From contig NZ_JAAIYA010000010.1 of NCBI RefSeq assembly GCF_010894405.1, forward strand, positions 310,001-374,000: a DNA stretch of 64,000 bases. The letters are read 5' to 3'. Position 1 is the stretch's first letter; each line of letters opens with the position of its first letter. Origin of the DNA: Pyxidicoccus caerfyrddinensis (GTDB taxonomy: Bacteria > Myxococcota > Myxococcia > Myxococcales > Myxococcaceae). This document shows, one piece after another, positions 23,062-32,173 of this stretch. The notes below the pieces were generated by a model. The model did not search any database. It saw only the letters and a program-made list of their open reading frames with translations, and had not been told where the DNA came from. Position numbers and translations under genes: made by a program.

Positions 23062-23080
23062 GAGACATGTTTCATGTCTC
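23062..23080 (-). terminator. Second perfect hairpin next to the M23 stop
   Basis: GAGACATG-TTT-CATGTCTC is a perfect 8-bp stem with a 3-base loop, eight bases beyond the M23 stop codon and directly adjacent to the larger hairpin. The two may form a tandem terminator, or the AT-richer palindrome may be an operator. Confidence 0.4.
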
Positions 23081-23088
23081 AGCGGGAC

Positions 23089-24810
23089 CTACTTCTCGAA
23101 GATGACGGCGTACTTGCCGCCGTACGCGCTGACGTGGCGGACGCGGTAGTTGAACAGGCCCGCGTAGAGGTCGCGGTAGCTGCGGAACTGCTCCGGGGTG
23201 AGGTCGACGAAGGGCACCAGCGTCTTCGGCGAGACGTGCCAGATGGCGAGGTAGCGCTCGCCCAGGCCCGGGTGCCAGTACTTCTGCACGCTGACCATCT
23301 TGAAGCCCGAGGCCTTCAGCGTGTCATCCGTGTCCCACAGGGAGGTCTCCGTCATGCCCTGGTACGCGTACTGCGCCGTCACCGCCGGCTGCTTCACCCA
23401 CGTGCCGGTGAAGAAGAGCTGGCCCGCGTCCAGGTACGCGGAGGCGTCCGTGAGGAGGTAGCCCGCGCTGTAGTTGTCGTTGATCTGCGTGCCGAACCAG
23501 CTCGGCGTCATCTTGTGCCGGGCGATGAAGCCGGTGGTGATGGGCGCGTAGATGGCGGTGAAGCGGGCCTCGTCCGGCGCCGTCATGCCCACGACCTTGT
23601 CCGGGCGCCAGCCGAGCGGAATCCACGTGTCCGCGTCCGACTGGTGCTGCGCGAAGGTGCGGAAGGTGCGCGTGACGGGCGCGGACGGGTTGTACTGGAA
23701 CGAGCCGCCCATCTTCCACGTCCAGCCGCTCGACTCGGTGGCGAGCGTGGAGGGGAACCAGCCGAAGGACGCGAAGTAGTTGAAGCCTTGCTGGAACTTC
23801 CCCGCGTCCAGTCCGGCGAAGTCCTGGAAGAAGGGCGCGTAGTGCGCGGCGTGCTGGTCGGCCTGTCCGCCCTGCCCCGTCGGGTACTCCGTCTGGTAGC
23901 AGGACGCGCTCAGCGCATAGAGGCCGTGCGGGTCGAAGAAGGTCCACAGGCTCTTCTTCACGCCGCCCACCCAGTGCTCCGCGGGGCGGGCGAACATGAT
24001 GTGCAGGTGCGTGTTGGTGACGGAGCTGTTCATCCCGTGCGCGCCGGTGAGCCCGGCCATGCCGATCTGCTGCCCCGCCTTCACCGTCTGGCCCTCGCTG
24101 ACCATGATGGTCTGCGACGGCGTGCCCCAGCGCGACTCGATGGCGGTGAGCTGCGCGGACGTCACCCCGTTGGCCAGGGCTACCCCGTCCGCGTTCGCCT
24201 GGTTCTGGTAGTTCTTCCACGCGGCGTCCGCGGACGCGAACGAGCCGGCGCCGTTGCCGTTCTCGTAATAGGTCTTCGTGAGGCGGGCGCGGGCGATGTC
24301 CTCGTCCCGGCCGTCGCGCAGGTGGTGGTAGACGGTGCGGAACTTCGAGCCGTCCTTCGCGGTGTGCTCGACGATGACCACGTTGCCCGGGCTGGGCATG
24401 TAGCCCACCCACAGCACCACGCCGTCCGCCACCGCGTCCACGCGGAAGCTGGCGCCGCCGTTGGCGTAGTCCAGCGCGTTGTGGCGCGAGTTGGCGCCGT
24501 ACATCCAGCCAGTCACGACGCCCACCGCGCTGTCGCGGAACGGCTTGTAGACGGGCATGCGCGCCACCGTCGCGTCGAGCCACGCGGCGCGGTTCACCAT
24601 GCTGGCGGAGCTGATCTGGTAGTAGCCGTCCGCGTGCGAGGCGGCGACGTTCCCTGCCCCGTCGATGCGGTGGTACCAGTTGCTGGACGTCAGCGCGGGG
24701 GCGGTCTGCGCCGCGGTGTCGATGTCGCAGGTCGCGTGGACGAGCGACGGCGCAAGGATGCTCAGGGCCATCAGGCCGCTGGCGGCCGAGGCGAGGAAGT
24801 GGTTCTTCAT
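23089..24810 (-). CDS. Secreted M23 metallopeptidase with tandem-repeat C-terminal domain
   Basis: A 573-residue exported protein with signal MKNHFLASAASGLMALSILAPSLVHA. The LytM/M23 core has His110 and Asp114 in NSRHNALDY and THLHIMF with His268 and His270 as the remaining zinc and catalytic residues. An Asn/Ala-rich insert of about 70 residues separates the two parts. The C-terminal 200 residues contain repeated units with ARFTAIYAP..., SAGYLLTDASAYLDAG... and LAIWHV, matching the bacterial tandem repeat domain 1 pattern. It probably cleaves Gly-containing peptides in cell walls, perhaps of prey. The start is fixed by the signal peptide. Divergent from the pseudopilin gene. Confidence 0.85.
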   Translation of the reverse strand: MKNHFLASAASGLMALSILAPSLVHATCDIDTAAQTAPALTSSNWYHRIDGAGNVAASHADGYYQISSASMVNRAAWLDATVARMPVYKPFRDSAVGVVTGWMYGANSRHNALDYANGGASFRVDAVADGVVLWVGYMPSPGNVVIVEHTAKDGSKFRTVYHHLRDGRDEDIARARLTKTYYENGNGAGSFASADAAWKNYQNQANADGVALANGVTSAQLTAIESRWGTPSQTIMVSEGQTVKAGQQIGMAGLTGAHGMNSSVTNTHLHIMFARPAEHWVGGVKKSLWTFFDPHGLYALSASCYQTEYPTGQGGQADQHAAHYAPFFQDFAGLDAGKFQQGFNYFASFGWFPSTLATESSGWTWKMGGSFQYNPSAPVTRTFRTFAQHQSDADTWIPLGWRPDKVVGMTAPDEARFTAIYAPITTGFIARHKMTPSWFGTQINDNYSAGYLLTDASAYLDAGQLFFTGTWVKQPAVTAQYAYQGMTETSLWDTDDTLKASGFKMVSVQKYWHPGLGERYLAIWHVSPKTLVPFVDLTPEQFRSYRDLYAGLFNYRVRHVSAYGGKYAVIFEK

Positions 24811-25053
24811 GGGGATTTCCGAGGAAGGTGTGGTGGAGCTACGGCAATTGAACGAGAGCCGCCGCGGATATTCCCGGGCCTCTCGAAACCGCCGGGCACG
24901 CCGCCTGCACTGACGCACCCCCGGGCCCGGTACCGATGGCCGGTGGCGGGCTCCACGGGCAGCGCCATTCGCAAAGCCAGGGTGTCTCACGACAGCGAGA
25001 CATCCCGACGAAGCGGTGGCCTGTCAGAACGTCACAAGGGGTGCGGAACCGTC

Positions 25054-25473
25054 ATGAACCAGAACAAGTCGAAGCAGCAGCGCCGTCGGAATCGCGGAAT
25101 GACGCTCATCGAAATCATGGTGGTCATCACCATCCTCGGCCTCATCGCCGCGGCGGTGGGTGTCGCCGTGATTCCCCAACTGGAGCTGGCCCGGAGGGAT
25201 CGCGCCGAGCTGGACATCAAGAGCCTCCAGGGCGCGATGAAGCTCTTCTACACGCAGAAGGGGAAGTACCCGGACACCGCCTCCGGCCTGAGTGCGCTGG
25301 TGGAGTCGCGGGCGCTGGACTCGATGCCCAAGGACCCGTGGAACAACGACTACGTGTACATCAACGAAGGCGGCAAGCCGGTCATCATCTCCTACGGTGC
25401 GGACGGCACCGCGGGCGGTGAGGGCAACGACGCGGACATCTCCTCCGTGGACGAGCGCAAGGGCCGCTCGTAA
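25054..25473 (+). CDS. gspG: Type II secretion major pseudopilin GspG-like
   Basis: A 139-residue type IV pilin-like protein. The prepilin peptidase site is RG|MTLIEIMVVITILGLIAA, with Gly15 before the cut and the conserved Glu at position 5 of the mature protein. The C-terminal part has FYTQKGKYPDTASGLSALV and KDPWNNDY, hallmarks of GspG, and a YGADGTAGGEGNDADI calcium-binding loop. It builds the periplasmic pseudopilus that drives type II secretion. It is isolated here, not in a gsp operon, so it is probably a paralogue. AAGGGG lies about 13 bases before the ATG. Confidence 0.9.
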   Translation: MNQNKSKQQRRRNRGMTLIEIMVVITILGLIAAAVGVAVIPQLELARRDRAELDIKSLQGAMKLFYTQKGKYPDTASGLSALVESRALDSMPKDPWNNDYVYINEGGKPVIISYGADGTAGGEGNDADISSVDERKGRS

Positions 25474-25616
25474 CGCCACCCTGCCCCGCCGCCGGGCTCC
25501 GGTGCCGGGAAGCGGACGGGACGGGCAGCCCTCCGTCGGATGGAGCGCGGCTCCCTGGCTCGTAACCTCACGCGTTCTCCGGGAGCCGTCCTCCCGGTGC
25601 GCCGAGGAGCCACGCC

Positions 25617-27728
25617 ATGCCGCGATTCCTGGACCGCCGCACCGTCCTGAAGTGCCTGGCCGCCGTGGCCGCGAGCACGGCCTTCGGGTGCTCCGACGAT
25701 GACGACGACGACCTCCCCATCATCGAGGACCGCACCTTCTACCCGCAGTCCGTCGCGTCCGGAGATCCGCGCCCCACCAGCGTGGTGCTCTGGACGCGCG
25801 GCGTGGACCCCGGCAACGCCGGCGCGGACGTGACGCTCACCCTCCAGGTCGCCACGGATGACGGCTTCACCCAGCGCGTCCTGGAATTGACGGGCGTCTC
25901 CGTCACGTCTGCGCATGACCACGCCGTCAAGGTGAAGGTGACGGGCCTGGCGCCGCGCACGACGTACTTCTACCGGTTCCTCCAGGAGAAGAACGGCCGG
26001 CGCGTCGCCTCGCCCGTGGGCCGCACCCGCACCGCCCCGGAGGCCGGCACGGACACGCCGGTGCGCTTCGTGGTGGCCAACTGCCAGAACTACAACGGCC
26101 GTTACTACAACACCTGGCAGCGACTGGTGCAGCTCGACGAGGACCTGGACTTCGTCGTGTTCCTCGGGGACTACGTCTACGAGACGACGCTGGAGGCGGC
26201 CCTGCCCGGGAGCACGCGCCAGGTGCGCTTCACCGAGCCGGACGGTGCGCTGCGGCTGGCCAGCTCCGCGGGCACGGTGCTCGCGGCCGCGTCGCTGTCC
26301 AACTACCGCGACCTGTACCGGACGTACCGCTCGGACCCCTTCCTCCAGCAGGTGCACGAGCGCTACCCCTTCATCGTCACCTGGGATGACCACGAGTTCT
26401 CCGACGACTCGTGGGACGCGCACGCCAACTACACCGATGGGCGCCAGGACGAGAGCCAGCCGGAGCGCCGCCGCAACGCGGAGCTGGCCTTCTTCGAGTA
26501 CCTGCCGCTGGACCCCGACGATGCGCCCGAGGGCGCGGTGGATGTGGACGCGACACAGCGCTACCCGGACTCGCACATCTGGCGCAGCTTCGACTTCGGG
26601 ACGGCGCTGCGCCTCATCGTCACCGACTACCGCAGCCGGCACCCGGACCACCTCGTCCCCGAGGACGCCTGGCCCGCCACCGTGGCGGTGGACGCGACGA
26701 CGCTGACGGCCCTGGGCGTGGCGGGGGCCTTCACGGCGGATACGTTCGCGTACGTGGACCTCAGCGCGCCGGAGTACGCGGAGGCGCAGGGCATCCTCCG
26801 GCTGGCCTACACGCAGCTCGCGGTGGCGGCGGGGCTGACGCAGCAGGATGCGGAGGCGCGCGCGGCGGCCGTGGTGCAGGGGAACGCGGCGCTGGCGTAC
26901 GTCAACCCGGTGCTCGCCCAGGCGGGCCGTGCGCCCATCTCCCCCACGGGCAAGCCCCGGGGCCTCGGCTTCGTCCACCTGGGGAAGACGGAGCTCTTCT
27001 CGCGGCTGGGCTCGCGGTACGTGGTGGTGAAGGACACCTACGACGTGTACGCGGCGGCGCGCGACATCGCCACCGGCGGCGAGGCGCAGAACGCCCTCGG
27101 CGCCGAGCAGTCCGCCTTCGTGCTGGACGCGGCGAACGGCTCGCAGGCGTGGAAGGTGCTGGTCAGCTCCGTGTCGCCCACCTCCATGGTGTGGGACTTG
27201 AGCAACAAGCCGGACGTGGAGCCCGCGACGGTGCGCAATCGCTACTACTTCGACGTGGACCAGTGGGACGGCTACCCGCAGGAGCGGGCCCGGCTGCTGG
27301 GGGAGCTGCGCGGGCGCACCTCGGACCGCACCGTGGTCGTGTCCGGGGACATCCACGCGGCCTTCGCCTCCGTGGACGTGGGCGTGCCCGCCCTCACCGC
27401 GCCGGCAATCTCCTCCGCGTCGGTGAAGGAGGAGGCGGGCGAGCAGGTGGCGGCCGCGGGCTTCCCACCTGGCTCAGCGGTGTACCGGTACGTCGTCACC
27501 GAGCAGGATGCCACCCTGCGTGAGGGCAACCCGAACATCGCCTTCGTGGACACGGACTCCCACGGCTTCACCGTGGTGGAGGTGCATGCCGACGAGGTGC
27601 GGGCCGCCTACCACCTCATCCCCAGCTCCGAGGCGGGGACTTCGTACGCTGACCAGCCGGAGGCCCTGGCCGCGCGCTTCACCCGGCGGGACTTCACCGT
27701 GCGCGGAGGCGCCATCGCGGTGGGCTGA
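25617..27728 (+). CDS. phoD: PhoD-type alkaline phosphatase, Tat lipoprotein
   Basis: A 703-residue calcium/iron-type alkaline phosphatase of the PhoD family, with the fibronectin-like PhoD N-terminal domain (SVASGDPRPTSVVLWTRG) and a metallophosphatase domain. Metal-binding motifs are FVVFLGDYVYE, TWDDHEFSDDSWDAH and VVVSGDIHAAF. The signal has a Tat motif DRRTVLK followed by a lipobox ending FGC at residue 25, and the mature protein begins with a run of six Asp. It should release phosphate from mono- or diesters outside the inner membrane. GAGGAG precedes the ATG. It lies 143 bases after gspG. Confidence 0.85.
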   Translation: MPRFLDRRTVLKCLAAVAASTAFGCSDDDDDDLPIIEDRTFYPQSVASGDPRPTSVVLWTRGVDPGNAGADVTLTLQVATDDGFTQRVLELTGVSVTSAHDHAVKVKVTGLAPRTTYFYRFLQEKNGRRVASPVGRTRTAPEAGTDTPVRFVVANCQNYNGRYYNTWQRLVQLDEDLDFVVFLGDYVYETTLEAALPGSTRQVRFTEPDGALRLASSAGTVLAAASLSNYRDLYRTYRSDPFLQQVHERYPFIVTWDDHEFSDDSWDAHANYTDGRQDESQPERRRNAELAFFEYLPLDPDDAPEGAVDVDATQRYPDSHIWRSFDFGTALRLIVTDYRSRHPDHLVPEDAWPATVAVDATTLTALGVAGAFTADTFAYVDLSAPEYAEAQGILRLAYTQLAVAAGLTQQDAEARAAAVVQGNAALAYVNPVLAQAGRAPISPTGKPRGLGFVHLGKTELFSRLGSRYVVVKDTYDVYAAARDIATGGEAQNALGAEQSAFVLDAANGSQAWKVLVSSVSPTSMVWDLSNKPDVEPATVRNRYYFDVDQWDGYPQERARLLGELRGRTSDRTVVVSGDIHAAFASVDVGVPALTAPAISSASVKEEAGEQVAAAGFPPGSAVYRYVVTEQDATLREGNPNIAFVDTDSHGFTVVEVHADEVRAAYHLIPSSEAGTSYADQPEALAARFTRRDFTVRGGAIAVG

Positions 27729-27729
27729 A

Positions 27730-28206
27730 TCACCGGGTCGTGGAGATCTCTCCCGGCTCCGTGCGGGAGAACTCCTGGCTGTAGCTCCAGTTGTCGGCGT
27801 CCCACTCGCAGTCCTCGGGGCGTAGCAGCTTCAGCTGACCATTCCGCTGGAAGATGCACCACGACTCCTCTCCGACGAGGAGGAAGGACCCGCCCGTCCC
27901 CTCCGAGGTCCAGTACCCCTCGACACCGCCGTAGGCGAAGCCGCCCTCCGCGTTCAGCACGAGGGTGCCCCGCCTGGACTCCCACGTGCCGATGATCTCC
28001 CCCAGCCCGAACGGGGGGTAGTAGTCGTAGATGGGCGGCGTGTAGTGGCGCCCCTCCCACCAGCCCGCCAGGAGCAGCACCGCCTGGAGGCCCATGACGA
28101 CGAACAGCGGGACAAGTCTGCGCACCTGGCCCTTCGTCCCGCGACCGAATGTCACGAGCGCGGTGAGGACCATCACCGGAATCCACAGGAAGGCGTAGCA
28201 GAGCAC
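27730..28206 (-). CDS. Hypothetical membrane-anchored protein
   Basis: A 158-residue protein with two N-terminal hydrophobic helices (LCYAFLWIPVMVLTALVTF and LVPLFVVMGLQAVLLLAGWW) and a C-terminal extracytoplasmic domain of about 100 residues rich in Gly and aromatic residues (IIGTWESRRGTLVLNAEGGFAYGG), perhaps a small beta barrel. The start is a GTG with AAGGAG six bases upstream; a longer GTG start at 28263 is possible. Its stop lies one base from that of the convergent phosphatase gene. Family unknown. Confidence 0.55.
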   Translation of the reverse strand: MLCYAFLWIPVMVLTALVTFGRGTKGQVRRLVPLFVVMGLQAVLLLAGWWEGRHYTPPIYDYYPPFGLGEIIGTWESRRGTLVLNAEGGFAYGGVEGYWTSEGTGGSFLLVGEESWCIFQRNGQLKLLRPEDCEWDADNWSYSQEFSRTEPGEISTTR

Positions 28207-28272
28207 CGGAACTCCTTGCCGCTCCCGGAGCAGGAGCGCGGGCGGCGGGACTGCAACGCCCACGCCAGCCCG

Positions 28273-30165
28273 TCAGACGCGGTAGGTGCTCGCCACGACG
28301 TCCATGCGCTGAGCCACGTCGCGCAGCAACTCGGTGGCACGCTGGGTGCTCTTCAGGCCCTGCATCGTCTCATCCATCATCCGGGAGAGGTCCGTCACCG
28401 CGGTGAAGATCTGCGCGACGCCCGCGTTCTGCTGCGTGACGGCGGCGGCGATCTGCTGGGCGGCGTTGGCGTTGTCCTGGATGATGCTCGACAGCTCGCG
28501 CAGGCTGTCGCCGCTGGCGCGCACCTGGGACAGGCCCGACTCGGTGCGCCGCTGCCCTTCCTCGGACAGGCTCACCGTCGTCTGGATGCCCCGGCGGATG
28601 TCCTCGAGAATCTCCCGGACGCGGCCGGTGGAGTCGATGGACTGGTCCGCCAGGCTGCGAATCTCGCGCGCCACCACGCCAAAGCCCTTGCCGTGCTCGC
28701 CCGAGCGCACGGCCTCGATCGCCGCGTTGAGCGCCAGCATGTTGGACTGGTCCGCCAGGTCCTTCACCGTCTGGGTGATGCCGTCGATCTGCTGCGTGCG
28801 GTCGGAGAGCTCGGAGATGCTCCCGGCCACGCGGCCCACCTGCTCGCGGAGCTGCTCGAAGCCCTGGAGGCTGGCGCCGACGGTGGCCTCGCCCGCCTGA
28901 CCCACCTCGCGGGCGCGCGCGCTGGCGCCGAGCACCGCCTGCGAGCGGTCCGCCGCCATCATCGACGTCTGCTTGATTTCCTGCGCCGTCACCTGCGTCT
29001 CCTGGAGCGCGGCGGCCTGCCGCGTCAGGTTGCGCTCCTGCTGGGAGGCGGCGCTGGTGAGCTCGGACACCGTCTCGCCCAGCACGCGGGTGCCCTGCTG
29101 GAGGCTGGCGGTGGACTCGCGCAGGTGGCTCATCATCTGTGAGAAGGCATCCGCCAATTCGCCCACCTCGTCACGGCGCGTGGGCACGTGCACCTTCTGC
29201 GTCAGGTCTCCATCCCGGACGATGCGGCCCACCACCTCGCTCAGCGTGGCGATGGGACGCGTCATGCCGCGCGCCAGCAGCCATGCGGCCACGCCTGCAA
29301 GGAGCAGCGCCCCCACCATGAAGGTCAGCGCCACCGTCGCGGCGCGCTGGAGCGGCGCGTAGGCCTCGTCCGGGTCCACCGTGGCCACGAAGCGCCAGCC
29401 GTCACCCACGTCCTTCACCGTCTCCTCGTCGATGGCCTCCTCGTGGACGACATCCGCGGGGCGCGACACGCCCGCCTCGAGCGAGTCGTACAGCGTCGTC
29501 CCGCTGGCGGAGAGCACCTCCAGCGCGAAGCTCTCCTGGCCCCGGGCCCGCGAGCGCTCCAGGGCGGAGGACACCACTGTGCCCATCTGGTCCCAGTCGA
29601 AGGCGGCCAGCAGCACGCCGATGTGCGCCCCGCTGATGGGGCTGAGCACCGGCACAGCGAGCGGCAGCACCCGGCGGTGGAAGACGGGGTCCACCTCCGT
29701 GAGCGCGCGGGTGTCCAGCCGGCCCTCGCGCGCCGCGCGGAACCAGTCCGACGCGAGCACGTCCTGCGTGCGGCCGGCGAAGGCCTCGCGCAGCGCGGGC
29801 TCACTGGCGGAGACGGCACGGCCATCCTCGGTGAAGAGCACCAGGCCGGAGAAGGACGGGTGACGCTTCTGGAGCGCTGCGAGCACCGCGTCGCTCTTCT
29901 CGAAGGTGTCGAACAGCAGCGCGCCGCGGAGGATGGCGTCCTCCGACCAGCTCCGCGCGTTGGCCTCGCGCTCGGCGAGCGCCGCTTCCACGAGGTCTCT
30001 GAGCCCCTCGGCCTCCACCTTCAGCATGGAGTGGATCTGGTGCTGGAGGTTCTCCGTCGTGGAGAAGCGCAGGAAGAGGTTGACGGGCAGCAGGGCGCAG
30101 AGAATCAGCAGGGACACCGCCAGCGTGAGGCGGGTGCGCAGCTTCATTCCGTCCAGGAATCGCAT
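28273..30165 (-). CDS. Methyl-accepting chemotaxis protein
   Basis: A 630-residue chemoreceptor: TM1 at about 13-32, a large Cache-like periplasmic domain at 45-265, TM2 at 275-300, HAMP at 300-352 and a cytoplasmic signalling domain to the end. The hairpin tip reads [19 protein letters not shown], followed by [18 protein letters not shown]. It senses an extracytoplasmic ligand and controls a CheA kinase, possibly for gliding motility. No che genes are near. It follows a secreted sensor-domain gene by a few bases and is in an operon with it. The start is uncertain: ATGs at 30165 and 30147, or a TTG at 30183 close to the upstream stop. Confidence 0.9.
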   Translation of the reverse strand: MRFLDGMKLRTRLTLAVSLLILCALLPVNLFLRFSTTENLQHQIHSMLKVEAEGLRDLVEAALAEREANARSWSEDAILRGALLFDTFEKSDAVLAALQKRHPSFSGLVLFTEDGRAVSASEPALREAFAGRTQDVLASDWFRAAREGRLDTRALTEVDPVFHRRVLPLAVPVLSPISGAHIGVLLAAFDWDQMGTVVSSALERSRARGQESFALEVLSASGTTLYDSLEAGVSRPADVVHEEAIDEETVKDVGDGWRFVATVDPDEAYAPLQRAATVALTFMVGALLLAGVAAWLLARGMTRPIATLSEVVGRIVRDGDLTQKVHVPTRRDEVGELADAFSQMMSHLRESTASLQQGTRVLGETVSELTSAASQQERNLTRQAAALQETQVTAQEIKQTSMMAADRSQAVLGASARAREVGQAGEATVGASLQGFEQLREQVGRVAGSISELSDRTQQIDGITQTVKDLADQSNMLALNAAIEAVRSGEHGKGFGVVAREIRSLADQSIDSTGRVREILEDIRRGIQTTVSLSEEGQRRTESGLSQVRASGDSLRELSSIIQDNANAAQQIAAAVTQQNAGVAQIFTAVTDLSRMMDETMQGLKSTQRATELLRDVAQRMDVVASTYRV

Positions 30166-30186
30166 GGGGGAGCGCAGGAGCAAGGT

Positions 30187-30726
30187 TCAGAGGTCCAGGA
30201 GGGAGAGGCCGACGGTGAGGGCGCCGATGGTCCGCGCGCCGTCGCGCACCGGGAGCGAGACCTGGATGACGTAGGCCTGGGAGGATTCGTCGAAGAAGGG
30301 CTTCTCGCGCAGCGGCTGGCCCTTCGCGAAGGGCACCTGGAACTTGGCCTCGTCCCCCTGCCAGTAGTCGGACGTGCGGCGCGTGGAGCCCACCAGCGCG
30401 CCCTGCTCGTCCATGGCGAAGGCCTCGGCCACGATGAGGCCCAGCCGCTCGCGGTACCGGTTCAGGACGCGGGAGCACGCGGTGTCCAGCACCCGCTGCT
30501 TGAAGGGGGTGGGCATGGGGCTGGCGCGCCACGTCTCGTCCTGCTCGCGGATGGTGGCCAGCGGGACCTGCCGCGCATTCTGGGCCCGCACGGCCTGGAC
30601 GAGCTCGGGGTCCGCGGCCATCCGCCGCAGCGCCGGCATCACCCCATCCACCTTCTGGAGCTGCGCCGCCCCGTCCGCGGGGACCTGCGCCAGCATCAAC
30701 ACCGCCAGGCTGCTCAACCAGGACAT
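30187..30726 (-). CDS. Periplasmic PDC/Cache-like sensor-domain protein
   Basis: A 179-residue exported protein (signal MSWLSSLAVLMLAQVPADGA). The rest resembles a single PDC/Cache sensor domain: ADPELVQAVRAQN, a Trp-containing DYWQGDEAKFQVPF, and the closing strands YVIQVSLPVRDG and TIGALTVGLSLLDL. Such domains normally form the outside part of a receptor; here it is free and ends directly before the chemoreceptor gene. It may deliver ligand to the receptor or be a soluble decoy. GGAG lies six bases before the ATG. Confidence 0.7.
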   Translation of the reverse strand: MSWLSSLAVLMLAQVPADGAAQLQKVDGVMPALRRMAADPELVQAVRAQNARQVPLATIREQDETWRASPMPTPFKQRVLDTACSRVLNRYRERLGLIVAEAFAMDEQGALVGSTRRTSDYWQGDEAKFQVPFAKGQPLREKPFFDESSQAYVIQVSLPVRDGARTIGALTVGLSLLDL

Positions 30727-30897
30727 CCGTACTCCGCGCTTCCCCGGGCGCCAGCGCGACCGGGGCGGGGCCCCACCACGTCCCCACCTGAATGATACGG
30801 ATTGTTGCACGGCCGACCTTCGGGGTTCGAAGGCGGGAGGGCGGCCTTGCCCTCCCCCACCTGTTCTGGATGGGCGCGGGTGGTGAATGATGGGCGC

Positions 30898-32133
30898 ATG
30901 ACTGCCACCTCTGTCCCGGTCGACCTCCAGCGGGCCGCCCGCCTGGCCATCCTCGTCGCCGCGCTGGGCTACTTCGTCGACATCTACGACATGGTCATCT
31001 TCAGCGTGGTCCGCGCACAGAGCCTGGAGGCCATCGGCGTGCCGGCGGCCGAGCGGATGAGCGCGGGCGTCCGCCTGCTCAACATGCAGATGCTGGGCAT
31101 GCTGGCTGGCGGCATCCTCTGGGGCGTGCTGGGCGACAAGCGCGGGCGGCTGTCCGTGCTGTTCGGCTCCATCTTCCTCTACTCGACCGCCAACTTCGCC
31201 AACGGCTTCGTGCAGACGATGGAGCAATACGCGCTGCTGCGCGTGCTGGCGGGCATCGGCCTGGCCGGCGAGCTGGGGGCCGGCATCACCCTGGTCAGCG
31301 AGCTCATGTCCAAGGAGCACCGTGGCTACGGCACGACGCTGGTGGCCACCAACGGGGTGATGGGGGCCATTGCCGCCGCCCTGGTGGGCAGCCGGCTGGA
31401 CTGGCGCTCGGCGTACATGGTTGGCGGTGGCCTGGGCTTCGCGCTGCTGTGCCTGCGAATGACCGTGCACGAGCCCCGCCTGTTCACCGCGCTGAAGGAC
31501 CAGGCGGTGCAGCGGGGCAACTTCCTTCGGCTGCTGAAGCCGGGCCCGTCCGCGCGGCGCTACCTGTCGGTGGTGCTGGTGGGCGTGCCCATCTGGTTCG
31601 TGATTGGCGTGCTCATCACCTTCGCGCCCGAGTTCGGCAAGGCGCTGGGGATGAAGGAAATCCCTCTGGCGGCGCACGCGGTGCTGATTGGCAACGTGGG
31701 CACGGTGCTGGGGGACCTGGCCAGTGGCCTGTTCAGCCAGTTCACCCGGAGCCGCAAGCGCAGCGTGGCGCTGTTCCTGGTGCTGGGCGCCCTCGCCACC
31801 GTGGCGCTCTTCACGGTGGGGAGCACGTCGCTGTGGGCCTTCTACGCGTGCTGCGGGGCGCTGGGGTTCTCCGCCGGGTACATGGCGGTGCTGGTCACCA
31901 TCGCCGCGGAGCAGTTCGGCACCAACCTGCGCGCCACGGCGGCCACCACGGTGCCCAACTTCATCCGGGGCTCCACGGTGCTGCTCACCTCGGGCCTGCA
32001 GCTCGCCACGCCGTCGCTCGGGCTGAAGGGCGCGGCATTGGTGGTGGGCGGCGCCGCGCTGGTGGCCGCCTTCGCGGCCCTGCGCGGCATCGACGAGACG
32101 TTCGGCCGGGATTTGGACTTCTTGGAGGAGTGA
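30898..32133 (+). CDS. MFS transporter
   Basis: A 411-residue protein with twelve hydrophobic helices. The MFS loop 2-3 motif is GGILWGVLGDKRGRLSVLFGSI, and helix 1 has LGYFVDIYDMVIFSVVR, as in sugar/aromatic-acid:proton symporters. The substrate is unknown; the SKEHRGYGTTLVATNG region after helix 4 is typical of the metabolite:H+ symporter group. It is a single gene, divergent from the sensor/chemoreceptor operon and convergent with the kinase gene. The ATG at 30898 was preferred because upstream codons lack hydrophobic or conserved sequence. Confidence 0.85.
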   Translation: MTATSVPVDLQRAARLAILVAALGYFVDIYDMVIFSVVRAQSLEAIGVPAAERMSAGVRLLNMQMLGMLAGGILWGVLGDKRGRLSVLFGSIFLYSTANFANGFVQTMEQYALLRVLAGIGLAGELGAGITLVSELMSKEHRGYGTTLVATNGVMGAIAAALVGSRLDWRSAYMVGGGLGFALLCLRMTVHEPRLFTALKDQAVQRGNFLRLLKPGPSARRYLSVVLVGVPIWFVIGVLITFAPEFGKALGMKEIPLAAHAVLIGNVGTVLGDLASGLFSQFTRSRKRSVALFLVLGALATVALFTVGSTSLWAFYACCGALGFSAGYMAVLVTIAAEQFGTNLRATAATTVPNFIRGSTVLLTSGLQLATPSLGLKGAALVVGGAALVAAFAALRGIDETFGRDLDFLEE

Positions 32134-32173
32134 GCCTTCAGCGACCAGGCTCTGACGTACATTCTCGCCGCAC

